DNA from: Sarcocystis neurona | Taxonomy: Eukaryota; Apicomplexa; Conoidasida; Eucoccidiorida; Sarcocystidae | Direction of reading: 5' to 3' | Assembly (NCBI GenBank): GCA_000727475.1 | Contig: KL647291.1 | Span: forward strand, 3,455,434 to 3,519,433 | Length of the DNA: 64,000 nt | In this document: piece after piece, positions 12,001 to 23,892 of the stretch | How the letters are laid out: each line of letters opens with the position of its first letter | Position numbering within the stretch: the first letter of the stretch is position 1 | Translations under genes and position numbers: made by a program | The notes under the pieces: model-generated | What the model saw: only the letters and a program-made list of their open reading frames with translations | The model's database searches: none | What the model was told of the DNA's origin: nothing

Positions 12001-14601
12001 CTTCTTGTCCAAAGACGACAGTATGGTTTTGCCCCGTGTTCTCAAATTCCACAAACCAAAAGTTGTGTACAGTGGGCTCCGTCTGCGCGTGTCTGTGTCG
12101 ACCACCCTCGAATAGTCTGCATATATCTTTCTGTATCGTACGCGTACACAGACACCGAGACATACATACATACACACACACACACATTCTTACGAGTACA
12201 CGAATAGGTGCGGAGGGGCCGACGCCTACGGCGAAACGTGTGGATGCGCGTGGCTTGTCCCTGTACTGCATGGCACGTTCCTGCACTTGTGTACGCCTCG
12301 CAAAATAGCAGCTTCACACCGCCGGACACGCACACAGGAAAGGCGCTTCTTGGACAGCAGTGGGCAGATTCAATATTTCACTGACTTCCAATCCGCAAAA
12401 TGAATGCGCAGAGCATGAGCAGGCGGTGTATGACAGGCATAACTCGCGAAGCTGGGCATCACGCGTGTATGCGTCTGCGGAGATCGAGGACCACACGTAC
12501 CTGTGAATGCAGGCGTCTTCACGTCGGTAGATGCATATACTTACGTTTGTATTCATTTGGATTTCCTGGCCGAGACAAACACATGGGAGAGGAGACACTC
12601 TGCGTTTGTGTGTGACAGCCCCGCGTCCACGTGGTCAGGCAGCTGCTGCTGTTGTTGTGTTCTACTACTGCATAGGCGTCCGTGCGAAAAGTGTTCCGTC
12701 TGCAGGATATTCACTGTTACAGAGTGTGGGGAGTATGTCTTAGAGAACAGAACAGGTGCCCGTCCACGACACTGGTTGATCTTGTCAACGGAAAAATTTC
12801 GTGCACAAGTTGTTTTAGCCGATCGGCACACGCCTGTAACACGATCAGTTCGTGCGAGTCCGCGCCTGTAGAGGCTACCCAACCCAAGCAATTTCTTTCA
12901 AGAGGCCCTCACACCCTGGGAGTTCCAAGCTGTATTTACCCAGTACGCGTGGGCACATACAGTCGCTGTACAAGGGTTTCTGTGTCTCTACCTTATTCTC
13001 TCTAGACGCGAGGCGGACGGACGAGTTTTCTCTCCCGATGACACGTCAACGGCGCAGTGGGGGCACCTGCGAACACCGCCGCACAACGAGACTACCGTGA
13101 CTGCACTGCTGATCCTGCCATGCAGGAAGGGTTCCTTAACGCGCTTGTATTTTTTAAAGGGCTTGTAACGCCGAGTGAGTGGGACTTTTGCGTACTTTGC
13201 CGTGGTCGCGCTTCAGGGTGCCGGGTGCTGGAGCTTCTGATGAACACTCTAGACGACGGAATCTGGCGACGGTCTTTTCAGTATGCGAAGGCGCGCTGCG
13301 AGGCTCTGATAGCGCTTCTCGCCGCAGGATCAGTTTCTGCTCCTCTCGGCTTCCTCTGCGACGGTACAACGAAGGAAAGGAGTCTTTTCGTGGATGTGCC
13401 GGACAGTGCGGTTGCGACCGCACAGAACGCACGCACAACGCATAGGAAAGCACTCTGCGCAGCGCTACAATACCTTACCCACAGGTACGCTGTGAGTCGA
13501 GCGGGTTATTGTTGTAGCTGAGGTAATGATGTGACTCCACAAGTCAGTGTGACTTTCTGATCTAGGATGGACGTGACTTCTAGGCAGTGCCTGCCACGCA
13601 GCGTGCGCCAGGTTGTGCTTCTGGCCGCGCATAAAGCAAAAAATGGGAAGATTTTCGCCGAGAATCCTAACAGACGTACAGCCGTCTCAACACCGCCGAG
13701 GGTCCATGTGTCTATCTGCTCGCGTTTGTGGCAGAAGCGTGAAAAGGCACATGTACACACTGTAGATGTACGAGACCTGTATACGGAGAGTAAGAGACTG
13801 CAGACACAGTGGGAGGACGCGCAGGCACGAAAACGTAGATACACGTAGAAAGAGTTGACTAGGTTGTCGTGTACGTAAACGTTCATGTTGAAAGAAGTGT
13901 AGATGTCCACGATAAAGCTGATGCAGGTCTCCAGATATCAATAGACGGAAATGATCAGGTATACAAATACTCCGCGAATGCGCATATATGCACGTGGGGA
14001 GGTGTCCCTGATGCTGGCAGGGTCTACATGTAGCTACATACAAAATTTGTCAGCGTGATGGATTACATATAGTGTGAAGGTGTAAGCATTTTCAGTAGCC
14101 GTATTTTGAGGGGTGATGCGCATATTTACTGCCGTCTCTCCAGTTGCAGCTCTCTAGTGTACGATGATTGCCTGCACAGAACAGGATGCTTCTGTAAAGT
14201 TTTCTCACATGGTTGTTCGTGCATATATTTGTCGTTGTGCTGATGAGCTTAGCTTTCTCAAAGTGCGACAGGTGGCTGCCGAGGAACTCTACGCCTCACT
14301 GCTGCTCCCACTGTCGGCGACGCATAGTGAGTCTTTACATGACGGGGCTTCGAAACCCGCTGACTCTACAGAAGCAACAACAAAAACAGAGCGTACTACA
14401 TGCCGCTCAACTAATCAGTCAGACACGTGTCCGCCGTTCGTGCTAACGGCTTCACAGGTCGAAGAAGCCTGCCACATAGTGGCTGGAACGCCTTGGATGG
14501 AACTCAGCTCGAGCGATACTGAAGCCGTCGAAATATTAGTGCGTTTGTTCGACGTCTATGTAGAGTGGGATGAGATGCGACGCCGGGGAGGGGCTGAGTG
14601 A
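1..14601 (+). CDS. TBCD: Tubulin-folding cofactor D (TBCD), 5'-truncated, multi-exon
   Basis: Cofactor D is a HEAT-repeat protein that captures beta-tubulin and, with cofactors C and E, assembles or disassembles the alpha/beta dimer in the cytosol. Exons I place: <1-609, 1834-2486, 3352-3737, 4617-4899, 5884-6412, 7633-8984, 10367-11494, 11690-~12064, 13126-13491, 14158-14601 (TGA). Each junction has GT-AG borders and matching phase, except that the ~12064 donor is uncertain. Family landmarks appear in order: WLSLLVLAPFDL, SDAAAFVVARFFSRPDV, DTIVRWAAAKAIGRV, WHGSCLALGELLRRG, LFDREVNCRR followed by ILHGLQIVTTADFFAL, LYRGKGGDVIRSGVCVFIKA, and DYQIDRRGDVGSWVREVAAE. About 2,040 residues are encoded here against roughly 1,200 in animals, because Ala/Gly/Ser/Thr-rich insertions interrupt the exons at 5884, 7633 and 10367. 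The start codon lies upstream of the window. Identity is secure; small exons could be missed. Confidence 0.93.
3986..4125. repeat. 70-bp tandem duplication inside a TBCD intron
   Basis: Two head-to-tail copies with a 70-bp period start near 3986 and 4056. They share the core GATAGTGAGGCGCGAAG and the end GGATGAACGCTGATG, with a few substitutions between copies. The repeat lies in the intron between the exons ending at 3737 and starting at 4617. Confidence 0.9.
7420..7601. repeat. 91-bp imperfect tandem duplication inside a TBCD intron
   Basis: ACAAGTACAGAGATAC occurs at 7420 and again at 7511, and both copies continue to a shared CACAAAGGCTTG. The copies have diverged by substitutions and small indels. 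The repeat ends about 30 bp before the acceptor of the exon at 7633. Confidence 0.85.
9243..9300. repeat. 29-bp perfect tandem duplication in a TBCD intron
   Basis: CCTGTTGCTGCCGTGCATAG and its next nine bases are repeated exactly, with a period of 29 bp (9243 and 9272). It sits in the long intron between the exons ending at 8984 and starting at 10367. Confidence 0.95.
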
Positions 14602-16532
14602 TAAAAATTTTCTTCTTCGTGTAAGCTGGACTGTGCAGTATCGCGGAGTCGCCTGTGAACAACTCAGGGCTGGTGTTACGCCTGTACGGATACACTTGTC
14701 AAAAGTCTACCACGACGGCTACGTTTATAAAGGTAGACATGTGTGGCGAAGTCACCATGAGGCGAACAGCCGAGTCTACCTTTGTCTGATAAGTGCTTAG
14801 GTGCACCTGTGAAATTCCAGCCGCCTCTTAGCACTGTGAAAGATCATGGGCTGTGTGAGGAGAGCAATTCTCTATAGGCGTACAACCAGAGAAATATATG
14901 TGTATGTACATACGCCTATATTCCCTGGTGCGTCCCGAGATAGCCCAATCGTGTATCAGCGTATTCGTAACGCTAAGGTTCGTATGGCCATAACTCTTGG
15001 CATAAAATCACAGTGCTTCTAATGCTGACTGGAGTTATATAACGTTCTCTACTGAGCAACTACGGCGTACCAATTACCTATGCCTCATCCGCCTCCTTAC
15101 AAAAGTACACCCGTGATGCGAGGAAAACGAAACAAAAGCAAGAAATGAATCTCTTCCTAAATAGAGAGTTCTACGAGCGGCCAAGAGCCTGACACACCTG
15201 TCATGTGCCCACGTGTGTGCGCGCATTGAGCGGAGTCAGGCGACTCGGACGTATGAGTTACCGGGGCACAGTGTATCTCCGAGAGTCGTCTACTAAAAGC
15301 AGTGCAGAAGTGTGCACACCAAGCACAAGCGGTACGGTACCCCGTGTGCGTTACCAGGGCACACTGCACCTCCGAGAGCAGTCTAATAGAAGTACTGCAG
15401 AAGTATGCGGTGCGGTGCCCCCTGTGAGTGCCGCACGGTAGCGTGGGAAGAGGCGGAGGCCAAACAAGATGCCCCCAAATGACTCTCTTCAGGATTTTTA
15501 CGCCAGCGAGGTGAGGCTGATTCTGAAGCTTTCTTGGTGCGTCGCAGGGACTGGCTGATGCCGTGGAGTGTCCTCATGCCTGTGGATCCTGCAGATGTCT
15601 AGTGATTCAAGATACACGCACAATGTCACGTCGCACTAACGTGCCGAAGGTGCAGGAGCATAAACGGCCTATATTTGTTGTTAACCGCTGATAAGTGAAT
15701 CGCTTGGGAAACATCCACTGTAAGTCGTCCCGCATGTTCTTAATATGGAAATAAAAAAACTTTAAAAACTCTCGGGCTACGGAAAACCACTCAACGTAAG
15801 CTCATTAAAATGGGGTTCCACGCCGAGGTAATCTGCAGGTTAAATAAGATGATGTGCGTGGAAACTCTACTCAAGGGCCACTCGCGCAGATTTACTCTTG
15901 TTCAGAATAAAGCCGCTTGCCGTTGCCAACTAGTGTACCTACAGAGGGTGGCAGATATAGTCAGAATTCGCATGCTGTAGAGTCCAGAAGTTGTTCTGCT
16001 CTACAACGCACTGGACGACTACATACTGAAAGACTGTTTCGGTTCTACAGCCCCATGCACAGATACATCAAGCTGTGTGTTCACTTGTACGGCATCCACC
16101 AGACTCCTTTCACACACCCAAGACCAAGTCACCACAGCACCTCACAGATCAGGCATGGTCCCCCCCACAGGGACATGTTGGTATCAGCTCCATACGTGCC
16201 CGTGGTGGCGTAAGCAGACACACACTGATACACTACCGTCTGCGTTCAGCGGTGCTTGATGTGTTCGCAGAGACAAACGGACACCGCAGAAGGGCCACAC
16301 CCACAAAGACTGCCTGCGCTAGAAGGGGTCCATACTTCCTCTTCTGCGTGAACGCGTACACACGCTTTTCCAGAACTCCCCGCGAGCGCACACAGACCAA
16401 GCGTACGACTGTCGCCCCCTATATGTGTCAGCACCCGTCCGAAGTAACCCTTATTTAATGTTATGTAACCGAAGTGGGGGTTCACGCTGGTTTTTTCCAA
16501 AAAACTGTAGTACCCCAATTGCAGAATACACC
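14602..16532. other. Intergenic region between convergent TBCD and sHSP genes
   Basis: I see no convincing coding exon in this stretch. The two flanking genes end toward each other here, so it should hold both 3' untranslated regions and poly(A) signals. A two-copy tandem repeat at 15257-15436 is the only distinct structure. Confidence 0.6.
15257..15436. repeat. 93-bp imperfect tandem duplication, intergenic
   Basis: GTTACCGGGGCAC at 15257 and GTTACCAGGGCAC at 15350 open two copies that also share CTCCGAGAG and a GCAGAAG-TGC core. The copies differ at many positions, so the duplication is old compared with the 29-bp one at 9243. Confidence 0.85.
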
Positions 16533-18755
16533 TTAAAGATCATCAGCACGTACTAATGGTATGTGTCGCCTTCTCCCGGTCGCTTCTGCCGGTTGTTTTT
16601 CTACTGCGTTTGATCTCTCAACGCCAGGTGCCGCGAGACCTGTGGGTTTCCCGGACGACTTTGTGCGACCCTTCTCATGCATAAAACGCGTTGCAAAAGG
16701 GAGTCGGGTAATCCACGGAGATTCTGTTGCAGAATTGCCATCTTTTTCATAAACAGAAGCTTCTCGGAAATCTCCTGGTGGTCCTGGCGGCTCGTGGCTC
16801 GCGCTTGAGACACCGATCTCCGAGCTTGCTGCCTGGGTTGGGAGTTCAAAATTGCCTTCGGTTTTCATTCGTGGGAATTTGATTATAAGTTTGTCACGGT
16901 CAACCCGTGCTGCTTTTGCCATATCGCTTTCATGATCACAGGCACTTGGAACGGGAAAGCTTTCCAGCGAAAAAACATCTGCTCGACCAACAGAGTAACC
17001 TGGAGAAGCGGCTTCTCCGAGTCTGCCGCTTTCCTGCTTGGCCAGCTCGTCTTCCAAGGTTTCCTTTCCCTTCGCGTGTCCCTCTCGTTCACTGGAAACC
17101 TCCTGTACAGAATTAGCATACTCTACGAAAACGCGGCCACCTTCCACGCTCACACTTAGGGAAGCTCTTTCTGGAAGATTCTCAAGGTTCACTTCGAATA
17201 TGCAGTTATTTTCATCCATGCCGGTAGTCACTCTTGGCCCAGTGAAGTTGATTGGAGCCAAGACATCGTCGAAGTGACGAAGCGCAGCAAAAAGATCGGC
17301 TCCGACAAGAGACTGCATCATGGCTTCCATTCGCTCTCCGAAAGACGGTACACGCCTATCCTCAGTCGCAGTACGGTCTTTGTCACTTATCGACACCCTA
17401 GAATTCAACGACCCAATTCGGTCATCCACGCCCGACTCGGTAACTCTAGCTTCACCGCCCGCTTGCCTCTGAGCCCCCGAACCACCATCCAAGTCGCCAG
17501 GTAACCCCGCAGCTTCGAGTCGGTCACCGAAATCAAAGTCAAACAGCTCATCTCTGCCGCCTTCATCATCACCTTTTCCAGCAGTATCGTTGTCCCTCTC
17601 AACACTCAATAGGTTTGACCCGTCTACAGAGAAAAAAACACTTGGAATTACAGCAGCTTGTTGCATCGGCAGCCCCGCGGCCGTGAAGAGAGCGGCTCAA
17701 ACTTAGCCACAGCAGCTGCTAACTCAGAATCATCACGAGCATCTCCCAGCATGTTGGCTACTAGCGATTTATGCAAAACTAAAATACAACCTGTACCCCA
17801 TCACCGTTTAACTTGTTGAAATCGCCCCAGAGCTGAAAACGCCTGACATCACTGATCCTCCTACCCGGAATTTATTGTTCTATTTTCGCGGGGCTCACCA
17901 TCAGATGGGGATTCGGGAGCGTTCTTCTGAAGCTGCTCCTCGTCACCGCTTTCAGAGGAGGCATTAGGCAAAAATGCGGACTTCCACAACGGCGCCTTGT
18001 CACGACTAGCTCGAAACTGCAATTCCTGTGATGTATACACATCGCGAAACACACACCGCGGACAGTAGATGTTGAGTGGCAGAGCCGCAGTGCAGACCCG
18101 CGTTCTTCAAGACGTCGTGCGTGTCACACCATCCTCTGCACATAACCACATGCGCACGGAAAAAACCTGTACTAACACACCTACCGTCTGACAGTCAAAA
18201 ACACCTTTTCTGTAAAGCCAGTCTGTGCTCCCGCGCGGTACCTTCACTAATCGTATGAAGCAGTACAAAACCATAAAATGATACATAATACATGCCGTGA
18301 TTCAGCAAAAGGCCGCGTCAACTGCATGGTTCCTTCTCGTGCACATCATCAGTCGTCGGCGCCCGCACAGTCTCTGTGCAGTGTACAAAGAGATTCACGG
18401 GGGAGGGCGTATACGGTCTCACCTCGCACACTTCAACTGCAAACACTGCTTAAAATGTGTAGAAGGACACGCTTGCCCCCGCGCAGGATAAGCTTCTACA
18501 GCTTGCACCTCTTTGTATTCGCACTGCCATTGCACTACGTGAAACACAAGAGAGATGACATTCCCTGAACTTTGCTTCGGACTGTCGATACCGGCCTGCC
18601 AAAACAGTAAGGTCTACTAATGCTACGCAGAAGGAAGACCACGAAGAGAAAAACTAGTCATGAGGATCTGCAATACTATGTTCACATACACGGAGAAAGA
18701 GGCGCGGAAAGACTTGACGGTTGAAGAAGTGAAGAACAGAAGAGCAGCTGGCCAT
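16533..18755 (-). CDS. Small heat-shock (alpha-crystallin domain) protein, putative mitochondrial
   Basis: Small HSPs are ATP-independent holdases. Exons on the minus strand: 18755-18690 (ATG start), 18025-17899, 17623-16533 (stop). GT-AG junctions close in phase 0 and phase 1, giving about 427 residues. The N-terminus (MASCSSVLHFFNRQVFPRLF, then more Arg) has few acidic residues and suits a mitochondrial presequence. An acidic Asp/Gly stretch follows. The alpha-crystallin domain shows FEVNLENLPE and GGRVFVEYAN, then an insertion of about 40 residues, then FSLESFPVPSACDHESDM and the closing KLIIKFPRM strand. After it comes an unusual tail of roughly 95 residues rich in Gly/Pro/Arg/Lys. Coccidia are known to have several sHSPs including a mitochondrial one; matching this gene to it is inference. 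The first exon rests on phase and on the character of the leader. Confidence 0.72.
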
Positions 18756-19949
18756 CAGCCCAAGTGCGAATGGCTCTGCCTTGCACAAAGCATGTACAAC
18801 ACGTACAGCGGGACACCTCCGCTCGTACTGAAGGTGCAGATCACTTGGGAACAACAACCGGGTAGCGCCCGTATACAAGTATGCATATACACAAATACCA
18901 TACCTATGCTGAGGTCTACCATAAAGTCGCGTGTACACCCTGTTCATACATACAGACCTTGAGCAACAACAATAAAATCTGATGTGACTGTCTTCCAGAC
19001 ATTTGTTCTACGTGGACGTGTGCACGTAATGAAGCACAAATGTACGAACATCCCAGTAAATATATATGTATATATATGTATATATATTACAGGTTAAGCT
19101 GTATGCATGATTCCACGCACATGGAGCGCAGCACTTCTTCAACGACCTCCACGTCATACACATTCATATATATATTCACGTTGTGGCTGTTCTTCATTCA
19201 AAATGTGTGCGCGCTTCTGTCTCAATATTCTCAAATACGTATTCCACAACGAGACGCATCCGCTCCTTCCGTACGTGTAACTGTCTAAAAAGCACAATAT
19301 GCTGTATCTTCCTGCTATTTTGTCACTTCGCTGTTTCAACAAAGTGGGGGACGACTTCTCAACAAATCTGATGCCTAGTCTCTCCGAAACAACCACTTTG
19401 TCTCCGCCTGTCTGGAAAAAGAAGCTCCTCTGCGCTGTTAGACAACTCGGTGGTTCCGGTTTAAAAAGTGAGCTTTATCGATTCTTACTTGTACAGTAGG
19501 GTCATCCTCCTTACTGAGCACCTTTTCACCGGCAGGCTGTGCGCCAAGTGAAGGAGGAAACCCTACGACGAATACCGCGAAGAGAACATAACATTCCTTC
19601 ATTTTCCAAACTCAGTGTCAGAGTCAATCTACAGAAGTGAGAAAAGGTCGGCACAAACCCGAAGGCTCGTCAAAAGACGTAATATCGCATTTGTGTGCGA
19701 CGCCAGTTTGTCGTCAAGATCCTGGAGCGGAACAGCTGCCACGCCGCTTGATAGGGAGGTGAGCGGTTGCCAACAGATGTTATCGTGCACGTATGGCGCC
19801 GATAAATATATTTCCACAGCCGTACGCCTGAAACACTTCGCAGTTCTCTACGAGGACTTAAGCTACTAGGCAAAAGAGTAATTTTCATCCAGCGTGACGG
19901 GCGGTGTTTAGCGACTGGACTTCCAAAGTATCTCAGGTGAGAACCGGGT
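18756..19949. other. Upstream region of the sHSP gene, no gene resolved
   Basis: This is the interval between the inferred sHSP start (minus) and the first exon I accept of the next plus-strand candidate. It contains a (TA)n-type microsatellite around 19058-19090 and open frames at 19615-19869 that I could not connect by phase to the downstream exon. The two genes diverge, so promoters for both should lie here. Confidence 0.4.
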
Positions 19950-22900
19950 ATGCGACGACTTGCAGAAGTTTCATGGGCCCTGGAATACAAAAAGCATGCT
20001 GTAGAAGCCGTCGAGGCCGGAGCCGAGCCAGCCCCGGGCTTATGGAAGGACTCCCATGAAGTTTTCACGCTTTCAGCCTTCGCGCAGTGCGTCATCCGCA
20101 TATGGCAGTGCGCACAGCAACGACGAGAATTTGACTGTATTTTCGCACCGACTAGCGAGCAAGGCAAATTCAGTGTGTCACACTTGGTGAGTGGGGTGCC
20201 ATTAAGGTGCACGTTTTGTAGTGGAAAGGCAGTGAGGTGACATTACGGTGCGCTTGTAGTAGTAGAAAATGGAACTGGATCGTGAAAAAGTGAGCCACTC
20301 ATCTCAGTTAGCTCTGAACCAGTCGTACTCATCTGCTGTTATAGTGAAGAGTTATTTTCTGTCTCGACGTTTCCACGGTCCGTCCAGCTCTCCTTCCCCC
20401 CTTTCGACTAACGAAGTGCGTGCCCATTACTGCTGGTGGAGCTACTTGCTTGACTGACAAACGCTGCTCCGCTGAGCGACGGGCGCAAGTACTCACGCAA
20501 GCAGCCCATCATTGCTTCCTCTAGGGACGCACTTTCACTCAGAATCTGCAGCGCCGCTGTGCGCTTATCCGCACTATCTCGACAACAGCAAGACGATATT
20601 TTCATCCTGATGCAGTACCGGTCAATGTGTGGTACTCTATGAAACGTGACGCTACAACCACACGACAACAATAGTAAATGAACCAGAAATTGCCAGCGCG
20701 ACTCTCTGAGCGGTTCTATAGACAATCCGTAGCCGACTAAGACGACGCGAGAGAAAATTGCAACTGCCTCTCTTGTTGCTAACATAGTGGTTGACAGGAC
20801 GTTTCCGCGCAAGTAAATAAGTGAAACAACAATCACAATGTCTTCGTTTCTGCAAGCTTGTCGTCTTCCAAACAGAAACACGAACAAATAACGTGTCTGT
20901 ACTTGCGAAGTACCGCTGTTACGGTATAACAGCAGTATATCTGCAGAGTCAACCATGAGAAGCACAACAGCCAATATATGTAAAGGAATGGTTTCCCCCA
21001 TATACACCAGTAACCACGCCTATCTGCAGTGTGTTTAGGCGTCCACCTTGGGGACTTGCACGTATTCGAGGAGATCCCAGCCTCATGTCCTGTAGCCCCA
21101 GGAACGTATTTCTCTAAGGCTCACTTCTCGACCAGTACATGCAGTTTTGTCTAGGCACTGCAGGTAGTGTTGCAGGAAGCTGATCGACGGTCTCGTTACC
21201 GCTCTTGCGTTTTTTCGTACTGCGCTAAGACGACAATGATTGTGAAAACCTCCCAGGCAGTGAGCATATGCAAAGCTCCTGAAAACGTCTACGAGGTAGA
21301 CTTTAGTACGTCTAAACGTGCATGCAGTTCCTGTGTATTTGCAGAACACGAATCCGACATTACGGTGATATTTGAAAATTTACATATGGGAGGTAAGAGC
21401 CTCCACACATAGTCAGTACGGTCGTGAGACAAATGAACACCAAATGGGCTTGTCAGTCCACGATGTCTTCCAGTCTGTTTACCGCGCACAGCAGCAAGAG
21501 GTCTTCTTCTGGCGTTGTCGCTTTTGGAAGGAAAAACGCCGGCGGTGCTGGTACCAGGCAAAAAGCACGGAGCGAATGCAGTCATTCGCACCCGAGACAA
21601 GAAATTCTAGAACAAAGGGAGAAGCGACGTAGGCGGCAACAGATAAAGTATCTGCGAAGTAGGCGATTTACGAGGGCAGAAAACAACCAAGGACACAGCA
21701 CGTCAGGTGCTTTCATCTTTTCGAAGCGTTGGACACTCCGCCTATGTGGCTGTTTTCCGTTACCAGGTAGGACTAAACATATCTCTTATCGAAAGTGACG
21801 ACGATCTGTTTTGTGAACAACCATCAAGCGTTACGGATGGAAGCAATTTGTCGCCAGAGCCTACCACCACGCGGCGGTCGTGGAATGCATTTATGTATAT
21901 ATGTATAGATATATGTATATATGTGTGTAAATATATGTACATGTGTATATGCGCGTCTACGCACAAACATCAGGCGTGTGCGTCTTGAATCTCCTTCCTG
22001 GGGGAGACTTGCATAAATACGTGCGGTGCCATGGTTTTTTGTTTTGCGTGTATTGACGTCGTGCACACGCGTATACATTATAGGACACGTACACGTATTC
22101 TAAGGAAAGAATTCAGTGATGCGCTGTCCTAGTTTGTGTGCGTGCATGTATGACGACAGTAACGGAGAGTGCCTGTTAGATTGCGCAGGCTTCAGCCCGA
22201 TAACAGGTGTACTGCTATCAGTTCGCAATAAAGTGTTGTTCTCTTTGCGTAGATACGCACTCTACAACTCTTGTCGCGTGAAAAGTGCCTGTGGTGCGGA
22301 TTTGCTTTACAAGCATATATGGGTTTTCAATGTGTATATTTCGGACTGTATAGACACAGCCCCTGAAACTCTGATATTGCGGAGAATTGTCGAAATATTA
22401 TTGACCTTGTGGTTGTGGAGAGCGTCAACAACTCCTGTCGTACAGAACAGTGTGGGGGTATTCCTGCAAAAACGTGCTAGTTTCTGTCGTCATTTAGAGC
22501 ATCCCCAAGATGGTCATCCTCACGTGCACGCCCAGTTTCTCTCCATGCCCATGTGTGCGTGCGTATGCGTATATACAATAATATGTGTGTATGGTCGTGT
22601 ACGCCGACCACACTCCTGGTCTTTGAATCTTCCACCGCGGCCCCGGTGCGCGTTGTTTTGGCTCTTTACTGAGCGGGACGTTTTTTGCAAGCTGCGACTG
22701 TGCCAATCCGGATACGAAGCGGAAGAAAGAAGGGCTTTATTCAAATGCAAAAAGTGAAACAGCTCATGCTTTTTTTATGGGACTTTCCAAGTAGATCTTC
22801 CTAAGACAACGAACAAGTCCCGCAGCTTTTCTGCTAGTCTACATTTGCGCAGCTGCGAGAGCACGGCTCTGACTCAGTCTGTGTGGCATCTGGATCTCCT

Positions 22901-23892
22901 ACTTTAAATTCTCGCGCAGTAGCAGGTTATCGCCTTTTTAGGAGCATGTATGGTCAAAGTGTCTAGATCCGTAAGTGTTCCAGAAGGGCAGCATAAGTGG
23001 TGCTGGAAAACTGTCCCCACGAACGTGGGGAGCATGTTTTATTTTGTCGCGGAAATTTGGCTTGAATTTCGTAACGACATCAGTCCAGAAGAGGTACACC
23101 CGGTGTGTCAACGTGTCTAATGTGTATATATACACATGTGTGTATATATATATGTACATATATGTATATATGAATCCGTATGTAGCGTGAATGTGCAGTT
23201 AGATCAACAAATAGACAAGCTGGGACTAAGGTTGCTTCAACAACCCGAGATGGAAGACTTATGCAGATCCTTCGTGCTGATACTGTCCCCTGTCGAACTT
23301 CGTATCCAGTAACCATCTCTCTGCGTGTTTGCTGCAAGCACAATTTCAAGATTTCGACATACGCACGTGAAGCCACCCTGTGTAACAGAACAGCGTGGTT
23401 ATGGTAGAAAAAATTATTTGGGTTCATTGTGCGTATTCTTCCTGGTTGTAGCGAACGTGGAGTAGGAGTCTATTTCGCGGTAGTCCAACAGATGTTGGTC
23501 GATAATCGTGCGTTCACGCGCAGCTTCCAGTCGGGTCTGGCCCAAGGACGGATTTACGTTGCCTTCTCCAGACGTGGTAATGGAATTTCCTCTTTTTTGG
23601 GCACTGGCACGTAAATTTGACCTCCGGTCTGTTGACACTCTTTGCGGTACAGCACGTGTGTTGAGGTCCTGTGGAAGCTTCAACTAAGGAAAATGGAGTT
23701 AGAAGTCGCCGTCAGGAAGCTGCAGTTTCTGCAAAACGAATACAAACAGGAAATGCGTCCCCTTTTCCTTGCCGTCACCGAATCGCCTCGAACGCCAGGA
23801 AGATTAAGCGCCCACAACGGAAGTCGCGCAGGGTATCTTGCCGCCTGTGTAGACATCCTGCACGTTGCAGAGGGCGAAGTGTGTCGCTGTGA
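19950..23892 (+). CDS. Unrecognised multi-exon gene (candidate)
   Basis: I do not recognise the product. Candidate exons are 19950-20186, 21176-21392, 21457-21628, 21707-21766, 23452-23576 and ~23669-23892. The phases close at each junction (0, 1, 2, 2, 1), and donors at 20187 (GTGAGT) and 21393 (GTAAGA) are good. Readable stretches include FAQCVIRIWQCAQQRREFD, CVFAEHESDITVIFENLHMG, FQSVYRAQQQEVFFWRCRFW and a Lys/Arg-rich C-terminus with Cys-His-Arg clusters (CRLCRHPARCRGR). The last acceptor is weak, the true start is not fixed, and further exons may lie in the 1.7 kb between 21766 and 23452. No membrane segment or signal peptide is evident. Phase agreement over several exons is the main reason to think it is real. 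Confidence 0.4.

Noticed and set aside
18660..18962. Plus-strand open frame of 100 codons with a plausible amino-acid mix.
   Set aside because: It lies antisense to the first sHSP exon, which closes in phase with the next exon and starts with a presequence-like leader.
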